A stretch of DNA of 64,000 bases from Pseudomonas oligotrophica (GCF_021726475.1 NZ_JAKJRU010000001.1:496001-560000); one strand, 5' to 3'; positions 1 through 11,558 are shown, counted from the stretch's first letter. Program-made: numbers and translations. The notes: generated from the sequence alone by a model not told the origin.

Positions 1-523
1 GTTCGGCCGCCACGCCGAGGCGGGCGCTCAGGCGAGCGCCTTCGGCGACCAGCGCGGCGTCCCATTCCAGGCAGGTCAGCGAGTTGCCGTCGGCGGCCAG
101 GTAGCGGCCGAGATGGCCCTTGCCGGCGCACCAGTCGAGCCAGTGGGCTGGCCGCTGGCGAAACTGCAGGTGGGCGGCGAAGGCCTGGATCTGCTGCCAT
201 TTGCGCCCGGGTACGTCGAGTTGCTGGCGGTGGCCGCCGGCGGGCGTCGGTTGCACGGGTAGCGGGTCGAGGCGGCAGAGTTCGCTGGCGCGGCCGGCCA
301 GTGCCGGGAAGGGCGCCGGCGCGGCGAGCGCAGCGGGGGCGTGCTGGGCGGCTTCGGCCGCGGCCAGCGAGCGGCCGCGCAGCCAGCCTGCCAGTTCCGG
401 CAGTTGCGCTTCCCAGGCCAGGTGCCGCTCGACGAACGGCCGCGGCCGCCAGAGCGCCTGGTGCTCGCGGAGGAAGGCGTCCAGCGCGTCGAAGCGCTCG
501 GCAAGGCTGGCTGGGCTGGGCAT
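1..523 (-). CDS. SAM-dependent methyltransferase, N-terminal part (cut by window edge)
   Basis: The frame is open from an ATG at 523 to the left edge, giving 174 residues with no stop, so the C-terminus lies outside the window. Residues 129-140 read LDWCAGKGHLGR, a class I methyltransferase motif I (glycine-rich SAM-binding loop), followed by an acidic strand end (CLEWD, about 151-155) that would bind the ribose. The first 125 residues are a proline- and alanine-rich helical region without a recognised domain. The substrate cannot be told; rRNA or small-molecule methylation are both possible. It lies on the same strand as dctM but past that operon's terminator, so it is probably transcribed separately. 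Confidence 0.7.
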   Translation of the reverse strand, partial: MPSPASLAERFDALDAFLREHQALWRPRPFVERHLAWEAQLPELAGWLRGRSLAAAEAAQHAPAALAAPAPFPALAGRASELCRLDPLPVQPTPAGGHRQQLDVPGRKWQQIQAFAAHLQFRQRPAHWLDWCAGKGHLGRYLAADGNSLTCLEWDAALVAEGARLSARLGVAAE

Positions 524-587
524 GGTGGTATCGCGACGGGGCGGGGGTGCGATTGTACGACCGTCGCCGGCCGTGCGGCAGCGCCCG

Positions 588-615
588 AAAAAACGCCCGT
601 CGGGTGACGGGCGTT
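588..615 (-). terminator. Rho-independent terminator of dctQM
   Basis: A perfect 10-bp stem (AACGCCCGTC / GACGGGCGTT, loop of 4) starts 10 bases after the dctM stop and runs into a T-rich tail when read on the minus strand. Confidence 0.85.
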
Positions 616-624
616 GGCGCGGGC

Positions 625-1993
<1,369 letters not shown>

Positions 1994-2001
<8 letters not shown>

Positions 2002-2545
2002 GCTTCACCTCCGCTTGCTCTTCCGGCAGGCGGCCGGCGAGGCGATAGCCGACCTTGATCAGGTCGGCGATCGCCTGCAGCGCGAGGCTGAGGACCAGCA
2101 CCAGGATGATCGTCTTCTGCAGGTAGACGAACTTCAGCCCGCCCGACTCGCTGGAGCTTTCGAACGTGGCCCAGGAATTGGCCACGTAGTCCCAGCTGTT
2201 CCAGGCGAGGAACAGGCAGACCGGCAACAGGAACAGCACATGGCCCAGGCCGTCGACCAGCGCCTGACGGCGGGCGGGAAACTTCTGGTAGAAGATGTCG
2301 ACGCGCACGTGGCCGTTGCGCTGCAGCGTCCAGGCGGCGGCACCCATGAACACCAGCGCGTGGGCATACATGACGGCTTCCTGCAGGGCGATCGCGCCGA
2401 TGCCGAAGCCGTAGCGCAGGATCACCACGATCGCGGTGCCGACGACGAGAAACAGGGTCAACCAGGCGCACAGCTGGCCGAGGCGCTGGTTCAGCGCATC
2501 GATGAGGCCGGCCGCGCGGAGCAAGGGCGGGTGGCTCGGGGACAT
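1994..2545 (-). CDS. dctQ: TRAP transporter small permease subunit (DctQ family)
   Basis: The protein has 183 residues and four predicted membrane helices, the normal topology for DctQ, which bridges the binding protein and the large DctM permease. A conserved helix with NGHVRVD at about 72-78 is typical of the family. It starts 290 bases from the divergent dctP start and ends inside dctM (8-base overlap). Its upstream region, shared with dctP, holds two inverted repeats that may carry the control sites for both transcripts. Confidence 0.9.
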
Positions 2546-2633
2546 TGGGACAGTCCTTCTTGTGTGGGGAGCAAGGAGTTGGCGGGATCGCGATTCTTGC
2601 AGTAGTGGCGGTTTGCATCAATCACCACCGAGT

Positions 2634-2646
2634 CATACGAAGTATG
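2634..2646. promoter_or_regulatory. Short palindrome in the dctQ/dctP divergent promoter region
   Basis: CATAC-GAA-GTATG is a perfect 5-bp inverted repeat with a 3-base centre in an AT-richer patch. A second repeat, GCCGGAC-N11-GTCCGGC, lies at 2662-2686. A TAC-N3-GTA core fits the style of sites bound by NarL/FixJ-type regulators, but no regulator is encoded next to it, so the assignment is inference. Confidence 0.4.
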
Positions 2647-2835
2647 GGCTAGGCTTGGAGCGCCGGACGCTCTAATGTTGTCCGGCCTGGCTGCGGGAGC
2701 TGCCCGACGCGGACAGCTTCGCGACGCGGCGCGCAACAGGGCGCCCGATGCGCGACGTCCCGCGCCGAATCGGGGGAAGAAGTGTCCGGGCACATCGCCG
2801 TTGCCTGACAAGACCAGAACAACAAGGAGCATCGA

Positions 2836-3936
2836 ATGAAACGTCGTGACATCCTCGCCGCCGCTGGCGTGGGCCTGGCGGCCACCGCCCTGGCCGGCTG
2901 CAATGAAAAGACCGAAACCGCAGGTGCCGGCAAGGCGGCCGCCGAACAGCAGACCTTCACCTGGAAGATGGTCACCTCCTGGCCGAAGAACTTCCCGGGC
3001 GTCGGCGTCGGTGCCGAGCGCTTCGCCAAGCTGGTCAACGAGATGAGCGCTGGGCGCCTGACCATCAAGGTCTACGCCGCTGGCGAGCTGGTGCCGGCGC
3101 TGGAAGTGTTCGATGCGGTGTCGCGCGGCACCGCCGAGATGGGCCACGGCGCGCCCTACTACTGGAAGGGCAAGGTCCCGGCGGCACAGTTCTTCTGCGC
3201 CCTGCCGTTCGGCCCCAATGCCCAGGAGATGAACGCCTGGCTGCATCGTGGCGGCGGCATCGAGCTGTGGGAAGAGGTCTACAAGCCGTTCGGCGTGCTG
3301 CCGATGGCCTGCGGCGCCACCGGCGTGCAGACCGCCGGCTGGTTCAACAAGGAAATCAACTCGGTCGACGACTTCAAGGGCTTGAAGATGCGCACCCCCG
3401 GCCTGGGCGGCGAAGTGCTGACCAAGATGGGCGGCACCGTGGTCAACATGCCGGCCGGCGAGATCTTCACCGCGCTGCAGACCGGCGCCATCGACGCCAC
3501 CGAGTGGATCGGCCCGTACAACGACCTGGCCCTGGGCCTGCACAAGGCGTCCAAGTACTACTACACCCCGGGCTGGCAGGAGCCGAACGTCACCTTCGAA
3601 CTGGACGTCAACCTCAAGGCCTGGGAAACCCTGCCGGATGACCTCAAGGCGATCGTGCGGGCCGCCGCGCGCGACGTGAACGGCGACATGCTCGACGACT
3701 ACAACGCCAAGAACATGGAAGCGCTCGAGCAGCTGCGCGAGCAGGGCGTGGAAGTGCGCCGCCTGCCGGACGAAGTCCTGGCACGCCTGAAGGAAGTGGC
3801 CGCCGAAGTGGTCGAGGCCTCGGCCAAGGCCGATCCGGTCGCCGCCAAGGTGTGGGAGCAGCAGAGTGCCTATCTCAAGCGGCTGTACGAGTACGCCGAG
3901 CTGAACGAGAAGGACATCTACAACATCCGCGGCTGA
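2836..3936 (+). CDS. dctP: TRAP transporter substrate-binding protein (DctP/TakP family)
   Basis: This 366-residue periplasmic or lipid-anchored protein delivers substrate to DctQM. The N-terminus MKRRDIL carries twin arginines, followed by a hydrophobic stretch and a lipobox LAGC with Cys at 22, so it may be Tat-exported and lipidated. A conserved arginine region (MRTPGLGG, about 191-198) and the EWIGPYND segment (about 224-231) match the TakP branch, which binds 2-oxo monocarboxylates together with sodium; substrate assignment is by family only. The Shine-Dalgarno AAGGAG sits 6 bases before the ATG. The gene has its own strong terminator and runs opposite to dctQM, an unusual split of a TRAP operon. 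Confidence 0.9.
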   Translation: MKRRDILAAAGVGLAATALAGCNEKTETAGAGKAAAEQQTFTWKMVTSWPKNFPGVGVGAERFAKLVNEMSAGRLTIKVYAAGELVPALEVFDAVSRGTAEMGHGAPYYWKGKVPAAQFFCALPFGPNAQEMNAWLHRGGGIELWEEVYKPFGVLPMACGATGVQTAGWFNKEINSVDDFKGLKMRTPGLGGEVLTKMGGTVVNMPAGEIFTALQTGAIDATEWIGPYNDLALGLHKASKYYYTPGWQEPNVTFELDVNLKAWETLPDDLKAIVRAAARDVNGDMLDDYNAKNMEALEQLREQGVEVRRLPDEVLARLKEVAAEVVEASAKADPVAAKVWEQQSAYLKRLYEYAELNEKDIYNIRG

Positions 3937-3956
3937 CCGCCGGCCGGGATGAAGAA

Positions 3957-3988
3957 ACGCCACTGCAGGCTGCAGTGGCGTTTTTTTT
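3957..3988 (+). terminator. Rho-independent terminator of dctP
   Basis: Perfect 11-bp arms CGCCACTGCAG / CTGCAGTGGCG with one base between them are followed by eight T. It lies 22 bases after the dctP stop. Confidence 0.92.
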
Positions 3989-4014
3989 CGTGCGCGCGAA
4001 GGCCGCGGCAGGGT

Positions 4015-4440
4015 TCAGCCTTCCAGCGTGGCGTTCAGGCTGATGCGTGCATTGAGCAGCTTCGACACCGGGCAGCCTTCCTTCGCCTGGTCGGCGATCT
4101 CGGCGAAGCGCGCCTGGTCCGCGCCCGGCACCCGCGCCCTGAGGGTGAGGTCCACGGCGGTGATGCTGAAGCCCTCGCCGTCCTTGTCCAGGGTGACCTC
4201 GGCACGCGTCTCGATGCGCTCGGCGGTCAGCCCGGCCTGGCCGAGCAGCATCGACAGCGCCATGGAAAAGCAGCCGGCGTGGGCGGCGCCGATCAGTTCC
4301 TCCGGGTTGGTGCCCGGGGCGTCCTCGAAACGGGTGTTGAAGCCGTAGGGGTTGTCCTTCAGCGCGCCGCTCTGGGTGCTGATGGTGCCCTTGCCATCCT
4401 TCAGGCCGCCTTGCCAGACGGCCGATGCGCTCTTCTTCAT
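4015..4440 (-). CDS. osmC: OsmC family peroxiredoxin
   Basis: At 141 residues this is a normal-length OsmC, a cytosolic thiol peroxidase that reduces organic hydroperoxides and is usually induced by osmotic or envelope stress. The two redox cysteines are visible: C57 in HAGCFSM and C123 in EGCPVSK. The start MKKSASAVWQGG is the family start. It is followed on the same strand by no gene before the dctP terminator and is separated from the upstream DUF2388 gene by a terminator, so it is probably a single-gene unit. OsmC rather than Ohr is favoured by the N-terminal strand WQGGLKDGKG. Confidence 0.92.
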   Translation of the reverse strand: MKKSASAVWQGGLKDGKGTISTQSGALKDNPYGFNTRFEDAPGTNPEELIGAAHAGCFSMALSMLLGQAGLTAERIETRAEVTLDKDGEGFSITAVDLTLRARVPGADQARFAEIADQAKEGCPVSKLLNARISLNATLEG

Positions 4441-4451
4441 GCTGCCTCCTC

Positions 4452-4476
4452 GAAAGAAGGCCCGCCGGAGCGGGCC
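4452..4476 (-). terminator. Rho-independent terminator of the DUF2388 gene
   Basis: Stem GGCCCGC / GCGGGCC with a 4-base loop is followed on the minus strand by TTCTTTC, 11 bases after the stop codon. Confidence 0.75.
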
Positions 4477-4486
4477 GGGGATCGGA

Positions 4487-4798
4487 TCAACGCGGCGTCT
4501 GCTCGGTGGCGAGGATCGCCCGCGCCAGCTCCATGTCGCTGGCCGCCAACTCCGGGCGCTCGCTGCGCAGGCGCTGCAGGGTGGCTTCCAGGTGCGGGCC
4601 GCGGATGGCGCCGTCGCTGGCGACGAAGCTGCCGGCGTCCTCGCGGATCGCCAGGACCTGCTTGTCGTCGCGGAAGGTCATGTAGGTCGATGCGGTGGTC
4701 GCACCGGAGGAGAGGATGTCGCGTACCAGCCCATCGGCCAGCGCGCTGCCGAGCGGGGCGGCCGCCAGGGCCAGCACAGCCAGTGTCTTGTTTCGCAT
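4487..4798 (-). CDS. DUF2388 domain-containing secreted small protein
   Basis: A 103-residue protein starting MRNKTLAVLALAAAPLGSALA, a clean Sec signal peptide cut after about residue 21. The mature part (GLVRDILSSGATTASTYMTF, then a charged helical half ending RAILATEQTPR) matches the DUF2388 proteins of Pseudomonas, which have no established function. The start is supported by an ideal ribosome site, AAGGAGGT, 5 bases upstream of the ATG. It lies just downstream of the large hybrid kinase on the same strand and has its own terminator. Confidence 0.85.
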   Translation of the reverse strand: MRNKTLAVLALAAAPLGSALADGLVRDILSSGATTASTYMTFRDDKQVLAIREDAGSFVASDGAIRGPHLEATLQRLRSERPELAASDMELARAILATEQTPR

Positions 4799-4872
4799 GA
4801 TCGCACCTCCTTGGATCCTGTCTTGCTTGAGAGTGCGCAGCGAACCGTCGAGTTCCGACGTGGGCGGCCGGG

Positions 4873-7800
4873 TCAGGCCTCGATCAGCTGGCGGATGCGG
4901 CTGGCCAGGTCGTCGATGTTGAAGGGCTTGGCGAGCATGTCCATGCCCGGGGCGAGGAAGTCGTCGCGCCGCTCGGTGTGCGGTACGTAGCCGGTGATGA
5001 ACAGCACCTTGAGCCCGGGGCGGTGCTGGCGGGCGAGGTCGGCGAGCTGGCGGCCGTTGAGCCCGGGCAGGCCGACGTCGCTGACCACCAGGTCGATGCG
5101 CCGGGCGCTCTCGATGAACGGCATGGCAGTCAGCGCGTCGCTCGCCTCGAGCACCCGGTAGCCCAGCTCGCGCAGCACCTCGATCACCAGCATGCGTACC
5201 GCGACCTCGTCCTCGATCACCAGCACCGTCTCGCCGCCCGCGGCCTGCGGCGCCTGCCCGGGTTCGCGGCGCTCGGCCTCGAGGCGGTCCTCGACCTGGT
5301 TGCGCGGCAGCAGCAGGGTGATCCGCGAGCCCTCGCCGACGCGGCTCTCGATGCGCACGTGGCCGCCGGTCTGCTTGGCGAAGCCGTAGACCATCGACAG
5401 CCCGAGGCCGGTGCCCTGGCCGATCGGCTTGGTGGTGAAGAAGGGGTCGAAGGCCTTGGCGATGACCTCCGCCGACATGCCCGAGCCGGTGTCGGCGACG
5501 CTGAGCTCCACGTAGTCGCCCGGCTCCGGGCTGTCCGGCTGGTCGGGCGCGATCTCGACGTTGCGCGTAGCGATGCTCAGGTGGCCGCCGTCGGGCATGG
5601 CGTCGCGGGCGTTGATCACCAGGTTGAGCAGGGCGTTCTCCAGCTGGTGCGCGTCGGTGTAGGCCAGCCAGAGCGGCTGCTGCAGCTGGCTGTCGAGCAG
5701 GATGTGCTCGCCGATGGTGCGGCGCAGCATGTCCTCCATCGACACCACCAGCTGGTTGACGTCCACCGGCCGCGGGTCCAGCGACTGGCGACGGGCGAAG
5801 GCCAGCAGGCGGTGGGTCAGTGCGGCGGCACGGTTGGCCGAGGTCACCGCGGCGTCGAGGTAGCGGTCCAGCTCGCCCAGGCGGCCGCTGGCCACGCGCC
5901 GCTGGATCAGGTCCAGCGCGCCGAGCACGCCGGTGAGCATGTTGTTGAAGTCGTGCGCCAGGCCGCCGGTGAGCTGGCCGATGGCTTCCATCTTCTGCGC
6001 GTGGCGCAGCGCTTCCTCGGCGCGCTCGCGCTCGGCCATCTCGATGTGCAGGCGGTTGTTGATCTGCGCCAGCTCGCGGGTGCGCTCGATGACCCGCCGC
6101 TCGAGGCTGTCGTTGAGCTCGCGCAGGGCTTCCTCGGCGGCGACCTGGGCGGTGATGTCGGTGCTGGTGCCGAACCAGTGGGTGACCTGGCCATAGTCGT
6201 CGCGGATCGGCAGTGCGCGCGAGAGGAACCAGCGATAGCGGCCGTCCTTGCCGCGCAGGGGGAAGGTCTCCTCCCAGATCGAGCCGATGGCGAAGGCACG
6301 CTTGAGCGAGGCGGTGACCCGCTCGTGGTGCTCGGGATGGTGCACGGCCGCCCAGCCGAGCGCGCGCATCGCCTCGTAGGTGGTGCCGGTGTAGTCGTAC
6401 CAGCGCTTGTTGTACCAGTAGATCCGCCCGCCGGGGTCGGCCATCCAGGCGAACTGGCTCATGTTGTCGGCCAGGGTGCGGAACTGCTCCTCGCTCTCGC
6501 GCAGGGCGCGTTCGGCGCGCATGCGCTCGTCGGCGGTCCAGCTGCGGTCGGCCACCTCGCGGATGAACGACACCTCGTCGTCCTGCCAGTGGCGCGGCGC
6601 ATCCTCGAGCAGCATCAGCGCGGCGGCCAGCTGGCCCTGCTCGAACAGCGGCACGCAGACCAGGCTGGCGATGCGGCGCTCGGCGAACAGCTCGACCTGG
6701 CTGGCGGTGCGGGCATCGTTGAGCACGTCGTCGATGACCACCAGCTCGTCGTTCATCAGGTCGTAGTGGAAGTCGCCGAAGTCGGCGAAATGCACGCGCT
6801 CGTTGCCGGCCGCCGAGGCGCCGTCGCTCCAGTAGCGCTCCACGGTGCCGGTGAGCCCGCCGGGGTCGATGCTGGCCAGCAGCACGCGCGAGACCTGCAG
6901 GGTATGGCCGATCACGCTGACCGCGGCGTGGGCGATGGTCTGGCTGTCGTGCTGCTCGCGCAGCAGGTCGCCCAGTTCGATCAGGGCGGTCTGGCGCTGC
7001 TCGACCAGGCGCCGCTCGCTGATCTGCTCCTCGAGCAGGGCGTTGATCTGGCGCATGTGCTCGGCGGCGCTGCGCTCGGCGGTCACCTGCCGCGAGGTGC
7101 CGAGGATGCGCACCTCGCCGTTGGCGTCGAGCACGCGGCGGCCGCGGTTGGTCAGCCAGACATACTCGCCGCTGCGCGGATCGAGGATGCGGTAGTCGAC
7201 CTGGAATTCGCCGCCGTCGACACCCTGCAGCGAGCGCCGCAGCGCCTCGAGCAGCAGCCCGCGCTCGTCGGGGTGCACCAGCTGCAGGACTTCCTCGGCC
7301 GAGGGCGTGGGGTCGTCCGGGCCGAGGTTGGCCAGCGCCTTGAGCTGGTTGTCCCAGTGCAGGGTGCGCCGCGTCTCGTTGTACTCCCAGACGCCGATCG
7401 AGGCGATCTCGTTGGCCAGGCTGATGCGTTGCTCGGCCTCGCGCAGGGCACGCAGGGTGGTGATGCGCTCGCTCGCGGCGCGGATGCGCTCGACCAGTTC
7501 GCGGATCAGCGCGATGTCGCCGGGCGGCCAGTGGCGCGGCGTGGCGCTTGCAAAGAGCAGGAACAGCGCGCCGCGCGGCTGCTCGGGCAGCGTCAGCGTC
7601 AGCGGCGCCAGCAGCAGGGCCTGGCTGGACAGGCTGCGGTAGAGCCCGGCCTGCGCCGGCTCGTCGCCGGCATCGAGGGTGACGAGGGTGCCGGCGGCCA
7701 GGCGCGGGCCGAGCTCGCGGCCACCGAGCGGGTGCCGGCCGAGGCGGTCGGCGGCATTCGGCGCGTGCCACTGCTGGGTCAGCACCAGGGCGTCGCCGTC

Positions 7801-8958
7801 CAGGTGGCCGAGGGCGATGCAGTCGGCGCCGGTGAGGCGGCCCAGGCGCGCATCCAGCACGCAGCGGATGTCGATCTGCTCGCTGGACGCCTGCAGGCGG
7901 TCGCTGATGTCCAGCAGCAACGCCTGCAGGGCTTCGTGCTGGGTGCGCTCGCTGATGTCGGTGAAGGTGCAGATCGCGCCCTGCAGCACGCCGTCGCGGT
8001 AGATCGGCCCGACCCGGTATTCCACCGGCAGCGCGCTGCCGTCCTTGCGGAAGAACAGCTCGCGCTCGATGCGATGGGATTCGCCGCTGCGCGCGCTGCG
8101 GTGGATCGGGCAGTCCTCCACGGCGTAGGGGCTGCCGTCGGGATGGCTGTGGTGGATGATCTCGTGCAGCTGGCGACCGAGCACCTCGTCGCGGCTGGCG
8201 AAGCCGAGCATGCGCAGGAAGGCCTCGTTGCACAGGGTGACCCGGCCGGCGGTGTCGATGGAGTAGAAGCCTTCGCTGGCCGAATCGAGCAGCAGCCGCG
8301 TGTAGGCCTCGCTCTGCTGCAGGGCGAGCTGCACCTGGTGCTCGCTGGCCAGGCCGCCGCCGCTCTCCTTTGCCCGCCGCCGGCCGAGTTCCAGCAGCGC
8401 CATGGCCTGGCCGGCGAGGCGCTCGAGCTGCGTACGCCGGGGCGCATCGAGCTCGCGCGGGGTGCTGTCGAACAGGCAGAGCGTGCCGACCGCCAGGCCG
8501 CGTTCGTCGCGCAGGATGGCGGCGGCGTAGTGGCGTGCCGGGCGGCCGTCGCCGAGGCACGGCGCATGCTCATCCAGCTCGAACTCGACCACCGGCGCGT
8601 CGGCGAGGATCGCCCGCGCGCTCGGCGAATGCTCCAGCGGCAGCGGTTCGTCGGCCAGGTTCAGCGTGGCCAGGCTGTGCTGCCGCTGCTCGACCAGGTG
8701 CAGTGCCGCGGCCGACCGCTCGCACAGCTGCGCGGCCAGCGCGAGCAGCTCGTCGAGCTGGCCGGCCAGATAGGCGGGAGCGCTCGCCAGGCAGGCCGCG
8801 GCGGCCAGCCGGTCGCTGTCATGCCAGATGAGGGCGCGGGGGGCTTGCTGGGTCAAGGTGTCGATGCTCGGCTGTCCGTTGCCTGTGTCCAGCTGCTGGC
8901 TGGTCGTGTTTCGAAGGTGTCCGCGCAGGTCGCTGCGCAGGCGGGAAAAGCCCTGCAA
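4873..8958 (-). CDS. Large hybrid sensor histidine kinase (GAF/PAS sensor array, kinase, receiver)
   Basis: A 1361-residue, apparently soluble hybrid kinase. Reading N to C: GAF (about 30-190), PAS (220-345), GAF (345-505), PAS (515-645), GAF (about 650-825), PAS (835-955), a short coiled coil, HisKA with phospho-acceptor H1002 in AHDFNN, an HATPase domain ([27 protein letters not shown]), and a receiver domain with phospho-acceptor D1294 in SDVGLPG. No membrane segment is seen, so it should sense cytoplasmic cues. No partner regulator is adjacent. The start is uncertain: the longest frame begins with TTG at 8958 without a good Shine-Dalgarno. The kinase core closely resembles the protein at 43641-46196. 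Confidence 0.9.
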   Translation of the reverse strand: MQGFSRLRSDLRGHLRNTTSQQLDTGNGQPSIDTLTQQAPRALIWHDSDRLAAAACLASAPAYLAGQLDELLALAAQLCERSAAALHLVEQRQHSLATLNLADEPLPLEHSPSARAILADAPVVEFELDEHAPCLGDGRPARHYAAAILRDERGLAVGTLCLFDSTPRELDAPRRTQLERLAGQAMALLELGRRRAKESGGGLASEHQVQLALQQSEAYTRLLLDSASEGFYSIDTAGRVTLCNEAFLRMLGFASRDEVLGRQLHEIIHHSHPDGSPYAVEDCPIHRSARSGESHRIERELFFRKDGSALPVEYRVGPIYRDGVLQGAICTFTDISERTQHEALQALLLDISDRLQASSEQIDIRCVLDARLGRLTGADCIALGHLDGDALVLTQQWHAPNAADRLGRHPLGGRELGPRLAAGTLVTLDAGDEPAQAGLYRSLSSQALLLAPLTLTLPEQPRGALFLLFASATPRHWPPGDIALIRELVERIRAASERITTLRALREAEQRISLANEIASIGVWEYNETRRTLHWDNQLKALANLGPDDPTPSAEEVLQLVHPDERGLLLEALRRSLQGVDGGEFQVDYRILDPRSGEYVWLTNRGRRVLDANGEVRILGTSRQVTAERSAAEHMRQINALLEEQISERRLVEQRQTALIELGDLLREQHDSQTIAHAAVSVIGHTLQVSRVLLASIDPGGLTGTVERYWSDGASAAGNERVHFADFGDFHYDLMNDELVVIDDVLNDARTASQVELFAERRIASLVCVPLFEQGQLAAALMLLEDAPRHWQDDEVSFIREVADRSWTADERMRAERALRESEEQFRTLADNMSQFAWMADPGGRIYWYNKRWYDYTGTTYEAMRALGWAAVHHPEHHERVTASLKRAFAIGSIWEETFPLRGKDGRYRWFLSRALPIRDDYGQVTHWFGTSTDITAQVAAEEALRELNDSLERRVIERTRELAQINNRLHIEMAERERAEEALRHAQKMEAIGQLTGGLAHDFNNMLTGVLGALDLIQRRVASGRLGELDRYLDAAVTSANRAAALTHRLLAFARRQSLDPRPVDVNQLVVSMEDMLRRTIGEHILLDSQLQQPLWLAYTDAHQLENALLNLVINARDAMPDGGHLSIATRNVEIAPDQPDSPEPGDYVELSVADTGSGMSAEVIAKAFDPFFTTKPIGQGTGLGLSMVYGFAKQTGGHVRIESRVGEGSRITLLLPRNQVEDRLEAERREPGQAPQAAGGETVLVIEDEVAVRMLVIEVLRELGYRVLEASDALTAMPFIESARRIDLVVSDVGLPGLNGRQLADLARQHRPGLKVLFITGYVPHTERRDDFLAPGMDMLAKPFNIDDLASRIRQLIEA

Positions 8959-9046
8959 AAGACTACATCAGGCGCACATGGTTCAGCGGTCGCCGAGCGA
9001 TCGCGCCGCCGGGCGGTCGGCTGCAGCCGCAGGCTCGACCGGCCGG

Positions 9047-10636
9047 TCACGGCTGCCCGCGTTCGGCGGCGTTCAGCGCCTCGAGCAGCCTGGCATCCTG
9101 GTGGTAGATGTCGGGGTGGTAGAACAGCCGGCCGGACTCGTCGACCGCCGCGGTCCAGTAGGCCATGAGGATCGGAATGGACCGCGCCAGGCGGTACTCG
9201 TGGGTCTGGCCGCTGTCGAGCAGCTGCGTCACGCGCGGCCGCTCGGCATCGGTGAGCAGCAGGTCGACCAGTTGCATGGCGCCCTGCACCCGCACGCAGC
9301 CGGAGCTGGTGGTGCGCCCGGCACGCTCGAACAGCGCCTGGCTGGGGGTGTCGTGCAGGTACACCGAGAAGGGGTTGGCGAAGCGCACGGCGACGCGCCC
9401 CAGCGGGTTCTCCGGGCCGGCATCCTGGCGCAGCATCAGGCTGCCGGGGTTGTCCCAGTCCACCGTGGCCGGGTCCAGGCGGTTGCCCTGGCGGTCGAGC
9501 ACGCTCATGCGGTTGTGCGCCAGGTAGTTCGGGTCCTGGCGGATCTGCGGCAGCTTGTCTTCGCGCAGGATGGTCGGCGGCACCGTCCAGGTCGGGTTCA
9601 GCGTCAGGCGGGTGACGCGCGACTTGAGCGGCGGGGTGCGCCGCGCCTCGCGACCGACCTGGGTGCGCGTGCGCCAGCGGAGCTCGCCGTCCTCGAAGTA
9701 GCTGAGCGAGGCGCCGGCGATGTCCACCAGCAGCGAGCGCGGCTCCACCTCGCCGGCGAACCAGCGCAGGCGCTCGAGGTTGATGCGCAGCTGGTCCAGG
9801 CGGCTGGCCGGGCTGACGTTGAGCGCAGCCAGGGTGGCGCGGCCGACCACGCCGTCCTCCTCGATGCCGTGGTGCAGCTGGAAATCGCGTACCGCGGCGA
9901 CCAGCGCGGCGTCGTAGCGCTCGGCCTGCGCGGCGTCGGGCGCGCCCAGGCGCTGGCGCAGCAGCGGCACGCGCGGGTCGCGGTCGTCCGGGTGCAGGCT
10001 GGCGCCGGCGGGGATCGGCTGCCAGGCCGGCAGCGGCGCGCGGCGCAGCGCGGCATAGATCTCGCGCAGCTGGCGGTACAGCGCCAGTTGCGGGCGCGCC
10101 GAGTCGAACGCACGGCGCGGGTCGTCCAGGCCGTCCCAGGCGCGCGCCAGCAGTTGGTGCCGGTCGCGCTGGGCAGGGCTGTCCGGGCTGCGCCACAAGG
10201 GTTCGATCGCCGCCTGCGCGAGGCGCCCGTAGGCCAGGTGGTCGAGCGCCTGCAGGTAGGCGTGGCTGGCGGCGAGGTCGGCGCAGGCGCGGTGCAGCGG
10301 CTCGCGGCTGGCGCTTTGCGTCAGCTCGCGGATGCGCTGCGGCGCATAGCTGGCCGGTGCAAGGCCGTCGTCGGCCAGGGTTTCGAGGGCCTCGAGCAGG
10401 CGGTCGATCTGCCGGTAGCTGCGCCAGGCCGGCTCAAAATCGCGCCGCTGGTAGAAGGTGGCGAGCGTCTCGCGGGCCTCGCCGTCGGGCACCGGTTGCA
10501 GCGCGGGGCAGCGCTGCTCGAGCGCATCCAGGGCGGTGGCCAGCGGCTTGGAGGGGGCGCTCGGCGGGTTGGCCGTGGCGGTGAAGGGTAGCGCCAGCAG
10601 CCAGGCGGTCAGACAGAATGCACGTTTTTTGACCAA
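9047..10636 (-). CDS. YcbB/LdtD-type L,D-transpeptidase
   Basis: A periplasmic enzyme of about 529 residues that forms 3-3 cross-links in peptidoglycan. After a signal peptide (VKKRAFCLTAWLLALPFTATA) come a helical YcbB-type domain, a peptidoglycan-binding domain (AAVRDFQLHHGIEEDGVVG) and the YkuD catalytic domain with HDTPS and the catalytic cysteine in TTSSGCVRV. I place the start at TTG 10636 because GGAG stands 7 bases before it and this gives a normal signal peptide; a GTG at 10660 would add eight residues. It is divergent from a second, smaller L,D-transpeptidase at 10848. Confidence 0.92.
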   Translation of the reverse strand: MVKKRAFCLTAWLLALPFTATANPPSAPSKPLATALDALEQRCPALQPVPDGEARETLATFYQRRDFEPAWRSYRQIDRLLEALETLADDGLAPASYAPQRIRELTQSASREPLHRACADLAASHAYLQALDHLAYGRLAQAAIEPLWRSPDSPAQRDRHQLLARAWDGLDDPRRAFDSARPQLALYRQLREIYAALRRAPLPAWQPIPAGASLHPDDRDPRVPLLRQRLGAPDAAQAERYDAALVAAVRDFQLHHGIEEDGVVGRATLAALNVSPASRLDQLRINLERLRWFAGEVEPRSLLVDIAGASLSYFEDGELRWRTRTQVGREARRTPPLKSRVTRLTLNPTWTVPPTILREDKLPQIRQDPNYLAHNRMSVLDRQGNRLDPATVDWDNPGSLMLRQDAGPENPLGRVAVRFANPFSVYLHDTPSQALFERAGRTTSSGCVRVQGAMQLVDLLLTDAERPRVTQLLDSGQTHEYRLARSIPILMAYWTAAVDESGRLFYHPDIYHQDARLLEALNAAERGQP

Positions 10637-10847
10637 TGTTTCGCTCCAGAGCCAGTCCACGACTGCTAGACTGCGCCGCGGTACCCGGCAGCGCCGGGCT
10701 TGCAGGTCGTCCAGACCCTGACAACATATCGCGTCGGGCCGAGCCTTGGCTCACCCGGCTTGTGTCGCTGCCGTCCGGCTGGCAGCGAATGAGGCGCCAG
10801 CGAGGGCAGCAAGTCCGCTCGCCGTGCCCGATGAGGTTACCTACATC

Positions 10848-11558
10848 ATGCTTCCATTGCTTCGACGTCTCTGCCTTGCGGCAGGTCTTGTCGTCCTGGC
10901 GACCCCGGCCCTGGCCGGCGCGCCGGCCTACCAGCCGCTGGTCGAGAGCCTGGCCCGGGTCGCGCCCAGCCTCGATCGCCAGGTGCTCACCCACGCCGTC
11001 GCGGCCATGCAGTGCGCGGTCAACAATGGCGCCACGCCGGCCGACCGCCTGGCGGTGATCGATTTCTCCCGGCCATCCTCCGAGCGCCGCCTGTGGATCT
11101 TCGACCTCGGCGAGCGACGCTTGTTGCTGCGCGAGTTCGTCGCCCACGGGCAGAAGTCCGGCGACAACCTGGCCACGCGCTTCTCCAACCGGGTCGGCAG
11201 CCACCAGTCGAGCATCGGCCTGTTCCGCACCGCCGAGAGCTACACCGGCAAGCACGGCTACTCGCTGCGCATGGACGGCCTGGAGCCGGGCATCAATGAC
11301 CGCGCCCGCGAGCGTGCCATCGTCATTCACCCGGCCGCCTACGTGAACCCGGCGTGGATCGCCACCCAGGGTCGCATCGGCCGCAGCCAGGGCTGCCCGG
11401 CGGTACGCCCGGAAGTCGCCCGCATGGTGGTCGACAGCCTCAAGGGCGGGCAGTTCATGTTTTCCTGGTACCCCGACCAGAAGTGGGTGCGCAATTCGGC
11501 CTACCTCAACTGCAAGCCGAACCAGGTGGCGAGCATCCTCGCCGCGGCAGAGGGCTGA
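10848..11558 (+). CDS. Murein L,D-transpeptidase catalytic domain family protein (YkuD_2 type)
   Basis: The 236-residue product begins with a signal peptide (MLPLLRRLCLAAGLVVLATPALA, cut near 23). The catalytic part shows HPAAYVNPAW and GRSQGCPAVRP, the His and Cys motifs of the YkuD_2 family, so it probably cleaves or cross-links peptidoglycan peptides through the cysteine. The ATG at 10848 is chosen because it gives the signal peptide and is preceded by GAGG; the frame is open 34 codons further up. It is divergent from the YcbB-type enzyme, with 211 bases between the starts. Confidence 0.87.
   Translation: MLPLLRRLCLAAGLVVLATPALAGAPAYQPLVESLARVAPSLDRQVLTHAVAAMQCAVNNGATPADRLAVIDFSRPSSERRLWIFDLGERRLLLREFVAHGQKSGDNLATRFSNRVGSHQSSIGLFRTAESYTGKHGYSLRMDGLEPGINDRARERAIVIHPAAYVNPAWIATQGRIGRSQGCPAVRPEVARMVVDSLKGGQFMFSWYPDQKWVRNSAYLNCKPNQVASILAAAEG

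Noticed and set aside
4978-9168. Very long open frame (about 1396 codons) on the plus strand opposite the hybrid kinase
   Set aside because: It is the antisense of a clear GAF/PAS/kinase/receiver protein; in GC-rich DNA such frames stay open because stops are rare. Its product has no domain features.
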